A DNA stretch of 64,000 bases from Roseibium limicola. GTDB taxonomy: Bacteria > Pseudomonadota > Alphaproteobacteria > Rhizobiales > Stappiaceae. Position 1 is the first letter of the stretch, and each line of letters begins with the position of its first letter. Of the stretch, positions 26,819 to 36,445 are shown piece after piece. The stretch spans positions 434,001 to 498,000 of the forward strand of contig NZ_JAFLNF010000003.1 in the NCBI RefSeq assembly GCF_017313085.1, in the 5' to 3' direction. The translations under genes and the position numbers were made by a program. The notes under the pieces are model-generated. The model made no database searches. It was given only the letters and a program-made list of their open reading frames with translations, and was not told the DNA's origin.

Positions 26819-27514
26819 TTACAACGTCGCTGTACGGGGCTCCGTCCCAGGCGCATCCGCGTCACCGCTCTGCCACTGGCCATTGTCGATCTTCGACGCC
26901 GCGATCACCGCCTGGGTGCGGCTCTCCACCCCGAGCTTCTGCAGAATGGCGGAGACATGTGCCTTTACCGTGGCTTCCGAGACCGAGAGCTCATAGGCGA
27001 TCTGCTTGTTCAGTAGTCCCTCCGACAGCATCATCAGGACGCGCACCTGTTGTGGCGTCAGAGTCGCCAACCGCTGAACCAGATCGCCATTGTCATCCTC
27101 AGCAGACAGATCAATCTCATCCGGGGTCCAGGTATTGCCTTCCATGATGGACTGCACGGCCTGACGGATGACGTCGATCCCGCGTGATTTCGGAATGAAC
27201 CCGGACGCCCCGAACGACATGCAACGGCGAATAGCCTGCGGATCCTCATTGGCCGACACCACGACAACAGGCACTGCTGCATATTGCGCTCGCAGATACA
27301 TCAGCCCGGAGAACCCCCGGACTCCCGGCATCGTCAGATCCAGTAGGATCAGATCAACTTCATTGTCCTTTTCCAGCGCCGCAGTGACATCTGTCAGCGC
27401 GCCGTACTCCAGAATTTCGGCAGTCGGATAAAGCGTCTCCAGGGTCTGGCGCAAGGCTCCTCGAAAAAGCGGATGATCATCGGCGATCATAAATCTGTAA
27501 GTTTCTGTCGGCAC
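26819..27514 (-). CDS. crbR: LuxR/NarL-family response regulator, CrbR/ErdR-like
   Basis: The protein has 231 residues from GTG 27514. That start is chosen over ATG 27541 because GGGAGG lies nine bases before the GTG. The receiver carries DDHPLFRGAL and the phospho-acceptor in LILLDLTMPG (Asp59 from this start). The C-terminal LuxR helix-turn-helix reads LTPQQVRVLMMLSEGLLNKQIAYELSVSEATVKAHVSAIL. It converges on the CrbS-type kinase with 118 bp between stops, and that pairing is the main evidence for a shared pathway. Expected targets are acetate-utilisation genes; none is in the window. Confidence 0.85.
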   Translation of the reverse strand: MPTETYRFMIADDHPLFRGALRQTLETLYPTAEILEYGALTDVTAALEKDNEVDLILLDLTMPGVRGFSGLMYLRAQYAAVPVVVVSANEDPQAIRRCMSFGASGFIPKSRGIDVIRQAVQSIMEGNTWTPDEIDLSAEDDNGDLVQRLATLTPQQVRVLMMLSEGLLNKQIAYELSVSEATVKAHVSAILQKLGVESRTQAVIAASKIDNGQWQSGDADAPGTEPRTATL

Positions 27515-28317
27515 GATTGCCTTCCTCCCAATTAAGTCCATGCCTTAGGGCGATCGCGGTGTTGACCCTCAAGGATTATTTTCATTGCCAAGCGACAGAG
27601 CCGTTCCCACCCGGATGACAAGACGCTGACGAACCCGTCCGGTAGAGTCACGGCCAAGGACACCTCACCCTTGGTTGTCGTTAATCTAGCTGACAATCCT
27701 TATTCAGATCAGAGCGTCCCGTCTCGCTCTAAAGCCAACTTCACTTCACACACCTAGCTGTTTGCCTTGTTATTTGCCTGGCTCTGAACTGAAGCATTCC
27801 CTCATGTTAGCGGGATCAGCGTCACAGACACAACTACGAGCCATCGCCAACATAAAGCCCCAACCAGAGAGGCCTTCTCTGATCTCCATGCTCGGCACTG
27901 TTTTGCTTGCAGGCGTCTCCTTCCTCGTCGCCCATTTCATGCCTTTTCCTAGCGTTCAAATTCCGAGAACAGATATGTGTGTTCCACTCTCGCGTGACCG
28001 GCTGAAACGCGAAAGCGAAGGTAATTCCGATCAAAGTTGAAAAGATCCAGTCGGTTTATAAACTCAAATCCCAATTTAACCTAACCCGGCTCCATCGAAG
28101 CGAGTGATTGCCACCACTCCACCACGGCATATAGTCGATCTTCGCGCCTTAAGTTCATAAAAAATCAACAAAAACCCTACGTCAAATAATTTTAGTCTTG
28201 AGAAAAATTCAAGAACTCATTTATCCCAAAGTATAACCTTAAATCATGCAGAGTTCTTTTATGCGGAGTGCCGAAAATTCTGGCCAGCCGCTCAAGAACT
28301 TCAAACTCTCGAGACTC
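27515..28317. other. 803-bp intergenic region
   Basis: No strong gene is seen. A plus-strand frame at 27762-28040 (92 codons, with one hydrophobic stretch) has poor start context and is not called. Small inverted repeats occur at 27711-27730 (AGAGCG-N8-CGCTCT) and 28196-28214 (TCTTGA-N7-TCAAGA). The stretch from about 28040 to 28260 is clearly AT-richer than its surroundings. Confidence 0.4.
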
Positions 28318-28785
28318 TTATGCTCCAGTGTAGTGAAGCGTTACGGTGCGCTGGAATGCGCCACGCCGATGCTCAACCAGATAGACCGCCTGCCAGGTGC
28401 CGAGATCCAATTGGCCTGAGACGACAGGGATTTGCAGGCTGATGCCTGCAAGCACCGACTTGATATGAGCCGGCATATCATCCGCCCCTTCAAGATGATG
28501 GCGATAGCCGCTGCCTTCGGGCGCCAGGCGGTTCAAGGCATCGAGCAAGTCCGCCTGAACATCCGGATCGGTATTTTCCTGGATGGTCAGAGAGGCGGAG
28601 GTATGACGGAGGAACACCGTCAAAAGCCCGTCACCTACCTCATTTTGACCAAGCCAATCATTCAGGGCGTGGGTAACCGTGGTAAATCCCGGATCCCTCG
28701 TGGGGACAACCAGCCGTCCCATAAGCTGACGCAAGGGGGCAGCGTCCTCGTCGAATGTCCAGACACCTATCTGATTGCCGTGCAT
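28318..28785 (-). CDS. YjbQ-family protein (UPF0047)
   Basis: The protein has 155 residues from ATG 28785, with GGGAGA upstream; a TTG at 28800 is less likely. The family signatures are LRHTSASLTIQENTDPDVQ and EGADDMPAHIKSVL, plus the LGTWQAVYLVEHR segment near the C-terminus. Members form compact trimers, and some complement thiamine-phosphate synthase weakly in E. coli, so the physiological role is open. It is transcribed alone. Confidence 0.92.
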   Translation of the reverse strand: MHGNQIGVWTFDEDAAPLRQLMGRLVVPTRDPGFTTVTHALNDWLGQNEVGDGLLTVFLRHTSASLTIQENTDPDVQADLLDALNRLAPEGSGYRHHLEGADDMPAHIKSVLAGISLQIPVVSGQLDLGTWQAVYLVEHRRGAFQRTVTLHYTGA

Positions 28786-29109
28786 GCTCGTCTCTCCCAA
28801 CCAGAGCCTAGATTATCCAACAAGCCATGGCATGCGCCATTCCAAGTCACATCGAGATCGATCAGCGATCCCTATCAAATCAAGATGTCAAACTGCAAAC
28901 CTGATGGCCAGTCTCTGAATGGCCACTGTTGCTTGCCAAACAACCTAACGTCATGTGGCAGTTAAATTTCTCACAATCCTTGGTTTATCGACAAGTCTGG
29001 AAATTCAGGGCAGAGAGTGTGGAGAAAACATTGCGGCCAATGCACTCTCTACCGACCATACTTCTGTCGCCGCTTTCTAGAAATAAATAGAAACAGGTGC
29101 TCACTCGTA
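28786..29109. other. Divergent region, yjbQ / thioesterase
   Basis: This 324-bp region contains promoters for two divergent genes. I see no clear operator or RNA gene. Confidence 0.35.
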
Positions 29110-29976
29110 ATGTCAGCCTCAGAAACTCTGCATTCCTTCGTAAATCGATGGGAGTGCGACGAAGTAGATCACCTCAACGTCCAGTTCTATTTTGCCCGTT
29201 TTGAAGAAGCGGACCGCCAGTTCCGCCAAATCACAGGTCTGAGTGAAGCGCTGATTGGAGCGCGCAGGGTCCGTCACCTCCGTTTTCACCATGAACTTCG
29301 CTCTGGAGACCTTCTCTCCATCCGCACCGGCATTGCCTTTGACGGCCCACATATGCTGACCGTTCTGCATGAAATGGTGAATCGGGAAACCGGTGAAGTT
29401 TGCACCACAGCAATTGACGGATATGACCCGCAACCCACGGCCGTCAAAACTCTACGCAGCCGCTACAAGGATCACCGGGAAGACATGCCTGATCACGCCG
29501 CTCCACGTGGTTTGAGCGCTACCCCGGTCCAGACGCGGGTAACTTTGGACGAGCTGAAGAAATCCGGGACCCGCGAAACCTTTCGCGGAACGGTTCTGCC
29601 GCGCCATCTCTCCATCGATGGACGGGTGGACGATGCCTATGCTGTTGGCTGTTTCTCTGAGGCTTCACCCCACATTTGGCAGGCAACATCCCTGACCGCC
29701 GCACGGTTGAATGAAATAAATGCCGGACGCGTCGTGCTGGAAATGAAGCTTACATGGATCAGTCCGCTGAAGAGCGGTGACATGGTGGTGGCCGAAAGCG
29801 GATTGACGCAGGTTCAGGCCAATACCTTCAATGTACGCCACCACCTCTTCGAGAGCAGAACCAACCGGTTGGCTGCAATCTGCGATGTGGTTGCCGTAAT
29901 GCTCGACAAGACAACCCGCAAGGTCGTGCCTTTGGACGAATTAACCCGACGCGAGATGACGAACCTGATCACCTGA
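29110..29976 (+). CDS. Double hotdog-fold thioesterase-like protein
   Basis: The protein has 288 residues from ATG 29110. An upstream in-frame extension to 29017 is basic and Cys-rich and unlike the family, so it is rejected. Two hotdog domains are apparent, about 5-130 (WECDEVDHLNVQFYFARFEEADRQF) and 150-285 (RHLSIDGRVDDAYAVGCFSEA...). This resembles 4HBT acyl-CoA thioesterases, including those that act on betainyl- or carnitine-derived CoA esters. No carnitine genes are adjacent, so the acyl group is unknown. Confidence 0.75.
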   Translation: MSASETLHSFVNRWECDEVDHLNVQFYFARFEEADRQFRQITGLSEALIGARRVRHLRFHHELRSGDLLSIRTGIAFDGPHMLTVLHEMVNRETGEVCTTAIDGYDPQPTAVKTLRSRYKDHREDMPDHAAPRGLSATPVQTRVTLDELKKSGTRETFRGTVLPRHLSIDGRVDDAYAVGCFSEASPHIWQATSLTAARLNEINAGRVVLEMKLTWISPLKSGDMVVAESGLTQVQANTFNVRHHLFESRTNRLAAICDVVAVMLDKTTRKVVPLDELTRREMTNLIT

Positions 29977-30032
29977 GCTGCCCTACCCCGGAAAGAAAGG
30001 CGTCAGTCTCAAGGCTATCGCAAGATCAGACT

Positions 30033-30881
30033 TCAGCTTCCACCGTTGGTTAGCTCATTCTGCATATCCTGAATCAAGCCGAAGAAGCGCCTCATCGCCT
30101 TTTCTGAAAACTGTACCATCTGTTCAATCTGCGCCTGGTCTTCCGGTGCAAGGCGTGCCTCGTCTTTGCTTTGAACACCGGCACCCGATTCCAGCGTTTC
30201 CAGACGCGACGTCTTGTCACCAACGGTTGGCACCTGACTGACCACTGCTGCTGTATCGCCCTCTTCAGCAGCTGCGGGAGGCTCGCCAATGCTGCCCGTT
30301 GTCAGGTTCTCAGGCTTTTCCAGTTTTTCCTGGGCTTCAAGCTGTTCAACCGCAGCTTGCTCGCGTGCTTTCAGGTCAATGACCTCCGTTTCGAGAAGGT
30401 CGATCTGGTCCGAGAGCGCAGCGATTTCGCCCTCATAGGCGTCCCGTGCTTGTGGCACTGGCAGGCAACGCCAGATATCTGCGGCCTGCTTGCAGATATC
30501 GAGCGTCCCGTTCTCAAGATCCAGTCGGGCGAGCCCACCATCGACTTCGACCAAGGCAAAACGGCCCGGCGCATCCGGCAAAAGCAGTTGCGGCGCAGAT
30601 CCGAACTGCTCTGTTTCAGGTGAGCTAGGTGGCGTTTTGGGCGGCGACACGACACCGGACTGTTCCGGCGCCTCCTGCAGTTTGCGGATCCGGGGCTTGA
30701 CCTGACCAGGCGTCACCAGACGCAGGCCTTCACTGTTCTGGAATGGCGCACTGCTTGGAGCTTTCGACTCAGCAGCCGACACATCCGTCTGGGTGGCTTG
30801 ACCGGCCTGTACCGCCTGCGCCGCAGTCAGCGCCATTAACATCATGGCAGGCAGTACCGCAGCAGTCGTCATCACGCCCAT
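30033..30881 (-). CDS. Exported coiled-coil protein, hypothetical
   Basis: This 282-residue protein has a signal peptide (MLMALTAAQAVQAGQA, cleavage near residue 25), a Pro/Ser-rich linker, a small segment with two Cys (DICKQAADIWRCLPV) that may form a disulfide, then a coiled coil (EIAALSDQIDLLETEVIDLKA) and a C-terminal helix. I do not recognise a named family. The features suit a periplasmic structural or scaffold protein. It is a single gene between the thioesterase and an isomerase. Confidence 0.7.
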   Translation of the reverse strand: MGVMTTAAVLPAMMLMALTAAQAVQAGQATQTDVSAAESKAPSSAPFQNSEGLRLVTPGQVKPRIRKLQEAPEQSGVVSPPKTPPSSPETEQFGSAPQLLLPDAPGRFALVEVDGGLARLDLENGTLDICKQAADIWRCLPVPQARDAYEGEIAALSDQIDLLETEVIDLKAREQAAVEQLEAQEKLEKPENLTTGSIGEPPAAAEEGDTAAVVSQVPTVGDKTSRLETLESGAGVQSKDEARLAPEDQAQIEQMVQFSEKAMRRFFGLIQDMQNELTNGGS

Positions 30882-31097
30882 GTCGTCTCGCCTTTTACAG
30901 TTTGTTTACCTTCGGCATACTGACAGGAAAGGCACGTTGTGGGCAGGGGGCGATCTCGGCTTTTTGTCTGGATCCCCAAGCCAGTTTTGCATCCGGCGAA
31001 ATCAGCGATCAGGCTGCCACCGAACTGGTGGCAACCTCCCCTGTGCATACTTCCCCCGAAGAAGAGCGCCAGCAGAAACCGGCGCACTCCAGAGATT

Positions 31098-31718
31098 TTA
31101 GAGCGGACGATAAGGTGCGCGACCGCTTTTCAAGGCTTCTTCGAGCAGGCCCAACCGGTCCTGACCCCAGAAGGGCTCACCGTTGAGAACGTAAGTCGGC
31201 GACCCGATCACACCAAGGGAAATCGCTTCGCTCTGGTTGCGCGTATAATCGGCTTGAACTGCGTCACTTTCGATTTCGGAAAGCACATCACTGGCCGACA
31301 GGCCGAGGTCTCCCAGCATACGCTCGATGACGTTGGGTGAGGCGATATCAAGGTCATCAACCCAAACAGCCTGGAATGCCAGCGCCGAAAACTGCAGAGC
31401 AGGCCCATTTGCGGCAGCGAGGTAGGTGGCACAACCATCTGCCAGTCGTGGCGATGTCGGAAAGTGCTTCGGCTTGAGCGTCAACGGCACGTCACGGGAA
31501 TCGCGCCAGCGCTGCATTTCCACAAACCGGTAGTCTTGCCGCGCCTGATGGCGTTTGCCGAGCGGAAGGCCTCCGGTGGATTGAAAGACACCAGACAAAT
31601 CGACTGGCTTCGGCCGGATGACGACGTCATAGCGCGCGGCCAGGGCTTGGAACGGCTGATGGCCCAGATAGGCCCAAGGAGAAATGTGGGTGTAGTAATA
31701 GTCGATCGTGGTGCTCAT
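31098..31718 (-). CDS. DsbA-fold 2-hydroxychromene-2-carboxylate isomerase-like protein
   Basis: The protein has 206 residues from ATG 31718, with GGGAAGGG upstream; an earlier in-frame ATG at 31745 is less typical. It has the thioredoxin-like kappa-GST fold of HCCA isomerases: YYYTHISPWAYLG near the N-terminus with the active-site Ser, KPVDLSGVF, and GVIGSPTYVLNGEPFWGQDRL near the end. HCCA isomerase acts in naphthalene breakdown, but most homologues, including this isolated one, are of unknown role, probably glutathione-dependent. Confidence 0.85.
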   Translation of the reverse strand: MSTTIDYYYTHISPWAYLGHQPFQALAARYDVVIRPKPVDLSGVFQSTGGLPLGKRHQARQDYRFVEMQRWRDSRDVPLTLKPKHFPTSPRLADGCATYLAAANGPALQFSALAFQAVWVDDLDIASPNVIERMLGDLGLSASDVLSEIESDAVQADYTRNQSEAISLGVIGSPTYVLNGEPFWGQDRLGLLEEALKSGRAPYRPL

Positions 31719-31804
31719 TGGCGCTCGCCCTTCCCTAACTCTCAATAGTTCCTACGAATTTCACCTCTAGGGGCCAAAGTAAAGTCTGTTCGCCCCAACT
31801 CCGC

Positions 31805-33472
31805 TCAAGAGCTTCCGCTGGGCAAAAGGGCTTCCAGCGTTTCCAACGTGTCTGCCTCGGAGGCAGGTTTGTCCCACCGCAAACGCGATATTCGAGGAAA
31901 GCGCATGGCCAGCCCGGACTTGTGTCGTGGCGAGCGGTTCAACCCCTCGAAGGCGACCTCAAGGACCAACCCGCCGTCCGGTTTCTGGGTCACTTCGCGC
32001 ACCGGACCAAAGCGATTGACGGTATTGGCGCGGACGAAACGATCAATCTGCTTCAGTTCCTCATCGGTAAAGCCAAAATAGGCCTTGCCGACAGGAACCA
32101 GCGATGGGTCATCTGCACCCACCCCCGTTTGCGTCCAGACACCGAAGGTGTAGTCAGAATAAAACGACGAGCGTTTGCCATGCCCCCGCTGGGCATACAT
32201 CAGCACCGCATCAATCAAATGCGGCTCGCGCTTCCACTTGTACCAGGGGCCTTTGGGACGGCCGGTCAGATACGCCGTGTCGCGCCGTTTGATCATTAGC
32301 CCTTCCACCGCCTCGGCGTCGGGCCCCTTCAGATAGGCAGCAGGGTCTGAACGGGCCACAGCGAGCTCCTCCAAAGTGGTGAGCGGGAGAACTGCCGAAA
32401 GATCAATGCGCGGCGAACCGATTTCACCAACAAACCGTTCGAGCCGAGGGCGCCGCTCCGAAAGTGGCAGCGGGCGCAGATCTTCGCCGCCCTCAGCCAG
32501 AAGATCGTAGGCACGCAACGCCGCCGGAAACTCCCGCAACAGCTTGGCGCCGACAGTCTTGCGGTTGAGACGTTTCTGCAGATCAGAAAAAGCCGCCACT
32601 TTCCCGTCCCGCATCACCAGCAGCTCGCCATCCAGCGCCCCATCAAAGGCTAGGTGCTCAAGGAGGTCGGGAAAGGCAGCAGAGATGTCATCACCTGTCC
32701 TGGTATAAAGCCGGGCGACATGGCGCCCCTCCTCATCCCGCCCCGCGGCCGCCTGGACACGGATGCCATCCCATTTCCATTCAATCTGATGCTCTGCGAC
32801 ATTCAGCGCCGGGCCATCCTTTTCGAAGTTGAAAGGATGCGCGAGCATGGCCGGTCGAAACGGCGCCGGATCTGAGTAACTCGGCTTTGGACCACGTCCC
32901 TCCACCCAGTCAAAGAGCGGTTGGTAGGGCGGCTCCAGTCCATGCCAGACTTCTTCCACCTCCGATGGGTCGACCTCCCCAAGCCGTGCAACCGCGACTT
33001 TTGCGGAGCGGGCTGAGACGCCAATCCGCAATCCTCCGGTTACCAGCTTGAGCAGCGCCCAGCGTCCAGTCTCGTCCAGACGGCTGAGCCAGTACGTCAG
33101 CAACCCCGGCAAGTCTGTCTTACCCGCCGCCTGCAACTGATGGACGACATCTGACAATGCCAACGCGTCAGAGCTGCCGTTGAGATCCGAGCCTGCATCG
33201 TCAATTGGCCACATCAGCGCGATGGTCTCCGACAGATCACCAACGAAGTCATAGGACAATTCGAACAGACGCGGATCGCTTCGTTCAGAAATCAGGCCGC
33301 GCAGAATTGCCGGCTTGGCGTGTCGAAAGGTCAGCGCGCCCGCAAGCGCGGCCAGCGCATAGCCGCGATCCGGATCTGGTGTCGCGGCGAGGTATTCCAG
33401 TACGAGCTTTTCTTTCACCAGCCGGCGAGGCTCAAAAGAAAGTCGGTCAAGGAGCGCGGCGAATGCCTTCAT
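31805..33472 (-). CDS. ATP-dependent DNA ligase of the ligase-associated repair set
   Basis: The protein has 555 residues from ATG 33472; an upstream extension to 33559 is not family-like. An N-terminal helical domain (1 to about 200) is followed by the nucleotidyltransferase core with the adenylated Lys233 in EWKWDGIRV, then KRRDTAYLTGRPKGPWYKWKR and an OB domain. Bacterial ligases of this group travel with an MBL-fold exonuclease, an Lhr-type helicase and the PdeM phosphoesterase. All three are found at 36944-41377. The ligase is therefore likely to act in repair, not replication. Confidence 0.93.
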   Translation of the reverse strand: MKAFAALLDRLSFEPRRLVKEKLVLEYLAATPDPDRGYALAALAGALTFRHAKPAILRGLISERSDPRLFELSYDFVGDLSETIALMWPIDDAGSDLNGSSDALALSDVVHQLQAAGKTDLPGLLTYWLSRLDETGRWALLKLVTGGLRIGVSARSAKVAVARLGEVDPSEVEEVWHGLEPPYQPLFDWVEGRGPKPSYSDPAPFRPAMLAHPFNFEKDGPALNVAEHQIEWKWDGIRVQAAAGRDEEGRHVARLYTRTGDDISAAFPDLLEHLAFDGALDGELLVMRDGKVAAFSDLQKRLNRKTVGAKLLREFPAALRAYDLLAEGGEDLRPLPLSERRPRLERFVGEIGSPRIDLSAVLPLTTLEELAVARSDPAAYLKGPDAEAVEGLMIKRRDTAYLTGRPKGPWYKWKREPHLIDAVLMYAQRGHGKRSSFYSDYTFGVWTQTGVGADDPSLVPVGKAYFGFTDEELKQIDRFVRANTVNRFGPVREVTQKPDGGLVLEVAFEGLNRSPRHKSGLAMRFPRISRLRWDKPASEADTLETLEALLPSGSS

Positions 33473-33874
33473 GAGTATGCCTGTCAGAGAATGCGGGAGT
33501 GATAGCCGGAGCGTCCCTTCACTTGCGTCAGGCCGACGGATTTTCAAGGGCCGTCTCATAGGAACGCTTCCAAGCCTGCTGCACAGCTTCCCGATGTCTC
33601 AATTAAAACGCGAGGCCTACTGTTTGGTTCGTAAATGCACGTATGTTCATCTCATTATTGACTTGGCAAGCCCGGTCGAAGTCTGAAATAATTGCAATAA
33701 TTAATCATAGACACTTATGACACTGCATAGCTGCCCAACGATTTTAACAGGCCTGTAGAGCATCCTTAGAGTGGACGAATGGCTCGGAAACCCCTATACA
33801 GGCGCCAAATATATACGCGCACAGTGGCCTAGCATTTGCCGCCCGCGCGCATGCACCCCCACTGAAAGATCTAA
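33473..33874. other. Divergent region, ligase / DEAD-box helicase
   Basis: This 402-bp region contains no credible gene. It is AT-rich from about 33600 to 33720 and carries a direct repeat AATAATT near 33690. A long 5' leader on the helicase mRNA is possible, as for cold-shock helicases, but is not shown. Confidence 0.4.
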
Positions 33875-35920
33875 ATGACTGATTTCCAAAACGTCGTTCC
33901 GGCGTTGGCAAAAGCCTTAGAAAAAAAAGGCTATACTACTCTCACACCTGTACAGACCTGCGTTCTCGACGATGCGCCGCATGATGCAGACCTTCTGGTC
34001 TCTGCACAGACCGGCTCCGGAAAGACTGTAGCTTTCGGACTGGCTTTGGCCCCGAACCTGCTCGGCGACGACGACAAGCTTCCGCCTCCGGGCGCGCCGC
34101 TTGCTCTTGCAATTGCCCCGACGCGCGAACTCGCGCTTCAGGTCAAAGAAGAGCTGAGCTGGCTTTATCGTGAAACCGGCGCCCAGACGACATCCTGTGT
34201 TGGTGGCATGGATCCACGCGCAGAACGCCGCAACCTGGATCGTGGTGTTCACATCGTCGTTGGTACACCTGGCCGCCTGCGCGACCATTTGGAGCGCGGC
34301 GCACTGGACCTGTCCGAGTTGAAGGCCGTCGTTCTCGATGAAGCCGATGAGATGCTCGACATGGGCTTCCGCGAAGATCTCGAGTTCATTCTCGGATCCG
34401 CGCCGGAAGGCCGCCGTACGCTGATGTTCTCGGCGACCGTCTCCAAGCCGATTGCCCAGCTTGCTGAACGCTTCCAGCGCAATGCCGTGCGTCTGACGAC
34501 CATCAATGCCCGTGAACAGCACATCGACATTGATTACGTCGCGCACCCGGTGGCACCGCATGAGCGCGAAAACGCGATCATCAACGTTCTGCGTTTGCAT
34601 GAAGCCGAGAAGTCGATCCTGTTCTGCTCGACCCGTGAAGCTGTCAAGCGCCTGACCAGCCGCCTTGCCAACCGTGGCTTTGCGATCGTGTCCCTGTCCG
34701 GCGAACTCAGCCAGGCAGAACGGTCCAACGCGCTAGCCGCGATGAAAGACGGTCGTGCCCGCGTCTGTGTTGCGACTGATGTTGCCGCCCGTGGTATCGA
34801 TCTGCCCAACCTGGACCTGGTGATTCACGCCGACTTGCCGACCGGCAAGGAAGGTCTGCTTCACCGGTCGGGTCGTACAGGCCGTGCAGGCCGTAAGGGC
34901 ACCTGCGTTTTGATGGTCCCCTTCCCGCGGCGCCGTCAGGCGGAGCGTATCCTACAGTGGGCCGGCATCAAGGTGACCTGGGCCGGAGCCCCGACTGCAG
35001 ATGACATTCGCGCCAAGGACAAGGCCCGCCTGATGTCGGACCCGGTCTTCACTGCGGAAACCGATGAAGACACGGTCGAGATCGCTCGTGAGCTTCTGGA
35101 AAACCACGATGCGGAATCGATTGCAGCCGCTTTCGTCAAGCTGCATCAGTCCCGCATGCCTGCACCGGAAGAAATCACCGCTGCCAATGCGGATTCCCTC
35201 GCCGGTCGCGGCACTGGGGAACGCGGCGGACGGGTCGCGGAAATTCGCGGCAAGTTCGACAGCGGCGCATGGTACAAGCTATCTCTCGGTCACAAGCATC
35301 GTGCGGATCCCAAGTGGCTGCTTCCAATGATCTGCAAGGCCGGCGGCGTCACCAAGAAAGACGTTGGCGCGATCAAGATCTACCAAAACGAAACCCACGT
35401 CGAAATTGATGGTGCTGTGGCCGACAGCTACACAGCGGCTGTTCTTGAGAACGGAACCGGTGAACGCAATGTCTCCATCGACCCGATCGATCTGAAGGGT
35501 GCCAAAACCCCGACAGCGCCGGAAGAAGCCCGGTCTGGTGGTTTTCGTGACCGCAAGGGCGGCCCAGGCGGTGGCGGCGGCCGTTTCGAAAGGAACAAGC
35601 GCGGGTTTGACTATGAAGGCTCAGGCCGGGAAGATCGCCTCGACGGCGACCGCCCTTCACGCGGCCCAGCCCGTGGTCCCGGTGCCCCCAAACCTGCACC
35701 CCGCGCACGCAAGCGCCGCTTCGGCGACGACGAGGAAACACCAAACCATCCCGCCTATGCCCCGCTTGACATGAAAGAGCTCGGTGGCGGTGCTGATCGC
35801 AAGGGCAAAAAGCCGTCTGGTCCCAAAGGCGCTGTAAAGCCCGCTGGCGTCAAGAAGAAGGCTGCAAAGCCCGGCAAGCCGTCGCGCGCTGATCGCAAGG
35901 AATCCAAGGCTGCAAAATAA
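33875..35920 (+). CDS. DEAD-box RNA helicase, DeaD/CsdA-like
   Basis: The protein has 681 residues. The helicase core has Walker A AQTGSGKT (44-51), the DEAD box in VLDEADEMLDMGF (about 155), SAT, and ARGIDLPNLD plus HRSGRTGRAGRKG in domain 2. A DbpA-type RNA-binding domain follows (about 450-540, REIRGKFDSGAWYKLSLG-like). The tail is Gly/Arg/Lys-rich and likely disordered. Such helicases unwind rRNA and mRNA structure in ribosome assembly and cold adaptation. It lies inside the split repair module and ends in a strong bidirectional terminator. Confidence 0.93.
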   Translation: MTDFQNVVPALAKALEKKGYTTLTPVQTCVLDDAPHDADLLVSAQTGSGKTVAFGLALAPNLLGDDDKLPPPGAPLALAIAPTRELALQVKEELSWLYRETGAQTTSCVGGMDPRAERRNLDRGVHIVVGTPGRLRDHLERGALDLSELKAVVLDEADEMLDMGFREDLEFILGSAPEGRRTLMFSATVSKPIAQLAERFQRNAVRLTTINAREQHIDIDYVAHPVAPHERENAIINVLRLHEAEKSILFCSTREAVKRLTSRLANRGFAIVSLSGELSQAERSNALAAMKDGRARVCVATDVAARGIDLPNLDLVIHADLPTGKEGLLHRSGRTGRAGRKGTCVLMVPFPRRRQAERILQWAGIKVTWAGAPTADDIRAKDKARLMSDPVFTAETDEDTVEIARELLENHDAESIAAAFVKLHQSRMPAPEEITAANADSLAGRGTGERGGRVAEIRGKFDSGAWYKLSLGHKHRADPKWLLPMICKAGGVTKKDVGAIKIYQNETHVEIDGAVADSYTAAVLENGTGERNVSIDPIDLKGAKTPTAPEEARSGGFRDRKGGPGGGGGRFERNKRGFDYEGSGREDRLDGDRPSRGPARGPGAPKPAPRARKRRFGDDEETPNHPAYAPLDMKELGGGADRKGKKPSGPKGAVKPAGVKKKAAKPGKPSRADRKESKAAK

Positions 35921-35937
35921 GCCCTGGCCAAGACCAT

Positions 35938-35978
35938 AAAAAAGCCCCGCAGTCCAAATCGGACTGCGGGGCTTTTTT
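35938..35978. terminator. Bidirectional intrinsic terminator
   Basis: A 12-bp perfect stem GCCCCGCAGTCC / GGACTGCGGGGC with a 5-base loop is flanked by six A before and six T after, so it works for the helicase gene and the convergent glyoxalase-fold gene. Confidence 0.95.
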
Positions 35979-36000
35979 GTGTGGACGACCGGATCTCGCC

Positions 36001-36396
36001 TTACTGAAAACGGCCCGCGCGTTCGAGCACCTCGATCTTGTATCCATCAGGATCCGACATGAAGAAGAACTTGGCGAAGGGCTTGCCCTCAAAAGGCATC
36101 TGCTTGATGTCGCCGAGCTCCAGACCAAGATTTCGCAGGCGCGCATGTTCCGCATCCAGGTCGTCAACCGACAGCGCTAGATGACCGTAGCCATTGCCCA
36201 GTTCATAAGGGCCTGAGTGACTGCCATTGACCGTAAGCTCCAGCTCGAAGCCGGTTTCCTTGTTCGCCAGATAAATCAGAGTGAACCCGTCAAACACATA
36301 TCGACCAGCCACTTCGAGATCGAAAGCCTTCTTGTAAAAATCCGTCGAAATACCTTCATCCGCAACGCGGATCATGGAGTGAATCAATTTAGCCAT
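36001..36396 (-). CDS. gloA: VOC-superfamily glyoxalase I-like protein
   Basis: This 131-residue protein has the two beta-alpha-beta-beta-beta modules of glyoxalase I: LIHSMIRVADEGISTDFYKKAF, the ELELTVN strand, GYGHLALSV and the C-terminal KIEVLER. Likely metal ligands are His6, Glu in FELEL, His in GYGHLA and Glu in KIEVLE. It would convert the methylglyoxal-glutathione hemithioacetal to S-lactoylglutathione. It is convergent with the RNA helicase. The symbol is given by similarity to GloA; other VOC activities are possible. Confidence 0.88.
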   Translation of the reverse strand: MAKLIHSMIRVADEGISTDFYKKAFDLEVAGRYVFDGFTLIYLANKETGFELELTVNGSHSGPYELGNGYGHLALSVDDLDAEHARLRNLGLELGDIKQMPFEGKPFAKFFFMSDPDGYKIEVLERAGRFQ

Positions 36397-36445
36397 TTTC
36401 GTCCCGTCTCTGCCAATAACCCTTCACCGCAGCACAGCTGGATCC

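Noticed and set aside
27762-28040. 92-codon plus-strand frame with one hydrophobic stretch
   Set aside because: Poor start context and no recognisable features beyond the hydrophobic stretch. Kept as intergenic.
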